This document shows positions 5,137 through 5,602 of a stretch of 5,602 nucleotides of DNA, piece after piece (within the stretch, counting starts at the first letter, position 1; the number at the start of each line of letters is the position of its first letter). A program made the position numbers and the translations under genes. The stretch lies in the NCBI GenBank assembly GCA_003565035.1, contig PXDP01000043.1:1-5602 (forward strand). The letters run 5' to 3'. This DNA is from PVC group bacterium. GTDB lineage: Bacteria > Verrucomicrobiota > Kiritimatiellia > SS1-B-03-39 > UBA6053. Below the pieces are notes generated by a model. It saw only the letters and a list, made by a program, of their open reading frames with translations. It made no database searches and was not told the origin of the DNA.

Positions 5137-5602
5137 TCTGGCTGCTGATTGCCTCTCTTCTGTGGGGCCCCTCGTTCGGTCTGATCCCACTCCTGATGCG
5201 CGAGCCGGGCATGAACCCCTATACGCTGGCCTTCTTCCGGATGCTCTACGCCCTGATTCTTTTCCTGCCTCTGCTGCGCATCCACGAAATTCCCCGCCGC
5301 AAACGGGTGATCCTGATCCTCATCGGCGCAGTGCAGTTTGGCGGCATGTACGTATTTCTGAATCTGGCTTATGCCTATCTCCGCGGCTATGAGGTGGCCA
5401 TGGTCACGGTGTTCACACCGATCTATGTGACCCTGCTCGACGGCCTTTTCCGCAAGAAACACGCCTCGCTTCAGCCCTGGATCTGCGTGCTGCTGGCCGT
5501 GGTCGGTGCCATGATTATTCAGGTTGCACGTCCTCCTGAAAGCGAAGGCTTCTGGGTCGGGTTTTCCATCATGCAGGCGGCCAACCTCTGCTTTGCCTTC
5601 GG
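5133..5602 (+). CDS. EamA/DMT-family transporter, 5' part, cut by window end
   Basis: The frame opens with ATG at 5133, in an ATGA overlap with the gpsA stop, and stays open to the last base (156 codons). GGAG at 5118-5121 lies 11 bases upstream. The protein is almost all membrane: helices near residues 2-22, 28-48, 58-83, 87-106, 115-132 and 140 onward, with basic loops such as RRKR. The opening LLWGPSFG, FFRMLYA in helix two and TPIYVTLLDGLF in helix four fit the first EamA repeat of drug/metabolite transporters, which usually have ten helices in two repeats. Such proteins move metabolites, amino acids or drugs across the inner membrane. The substrate cannot be judged from this half. The overlap suggests translational coupling with gpsA, but a shared function is not implied. 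Confidence 0.88.
   Translation, partial: MIWLLIASLLWGPSFGLIPLLMREPGMNPYTLAFFRMLYALILFLPLLRIHEIPRRKRVILILIGAVQFGGMYVFLNLAYAYLRGYEVAMVTVFTPIYVTLLDGLFRKKHASLQPWICVLLAVVGAMIIQVARPPESEGFWVGFSIMQAANLCFAF

Noticed and set aside
4447..5190. Long minus-strand frame opposite gpsA
   Set aside because: It is a shadow of the GC-rich gpsA coding sequence, with low-complexity Gly/Arg/His-rich translation.

Overview
The window is a GC-rich stretch of bacterial chromosome carrying six protein genes, two of them cut by the window edges. The RND pump and the YfgM-like membrane protein suggest a Gram-negative cell envelope. The repeat-filled intergenic regions and the style of the omega and GpsA proteins remind me of the PVC superphylum, possibly Kiritimatiellota. 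That placement is inference from recall, with low to moderate confidence.

Layout: (1) 1-1396, plus strand, the C-terminal part of an RND efflux permease. (2) 1370-1802, a gene-free stretch packed with repeats: a 31-bp-period array of near-palindromes that begins inside the last codons of the pump gene, then a hairpin-rich element with two facing, imperfectly matching arms, then a short AT-richer repeat. (3) 1803-2447, minus strand, a membrane-anchored TPR protein of the YfgM type. (4) 2448-3153, about 700 bases with no credible gene: small hairpins, a nested palindromic element built round a perfect 22-bp palindrome, and two tandem copies of a 119-bp unit that itself contains 9-bp periodic motifs. 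(5) 3154-3624, minus strand, smpB. (6) 3651-3737, minus strand, one good and one possible intrinsic terminator between rpoZ and smpB. (7) 3718-3969, minus strand, RNA polymerase omega (rpoZ), with a good sigma70-type promoter. (8) 4138-5136, plus strand, gpsA, divergent from rpoZ. (9) 5133 to the window end, plus strand, an EamA/DMT transporter whose start overlaps the gpsA stop.

The housekeeping block is ordinary in function: trans-translation (smpB), transcription (rpoZ) and sn-glycerol-3-phosphate supply for phospholipids (gpsA). rpoZ and smpB point the same way but are separated by a terminator that ends only about 27 bases before the smpB start. gpsA and the EamA gene look translationally coupled. 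The pump gene stands apart in codon choice, with strong use of C-ending codons such as CTC, CCC and ATC, and may have a different history.

I saw no rRNA, tRNA, tmRNA, CRISPR array, transposase or phage gene. The most unusual content is the repeats: at least four unrelated-looking families fill two intergenic regions, most built from short perfect hairpins with loops of three to five bases. No new protein system is evident here.
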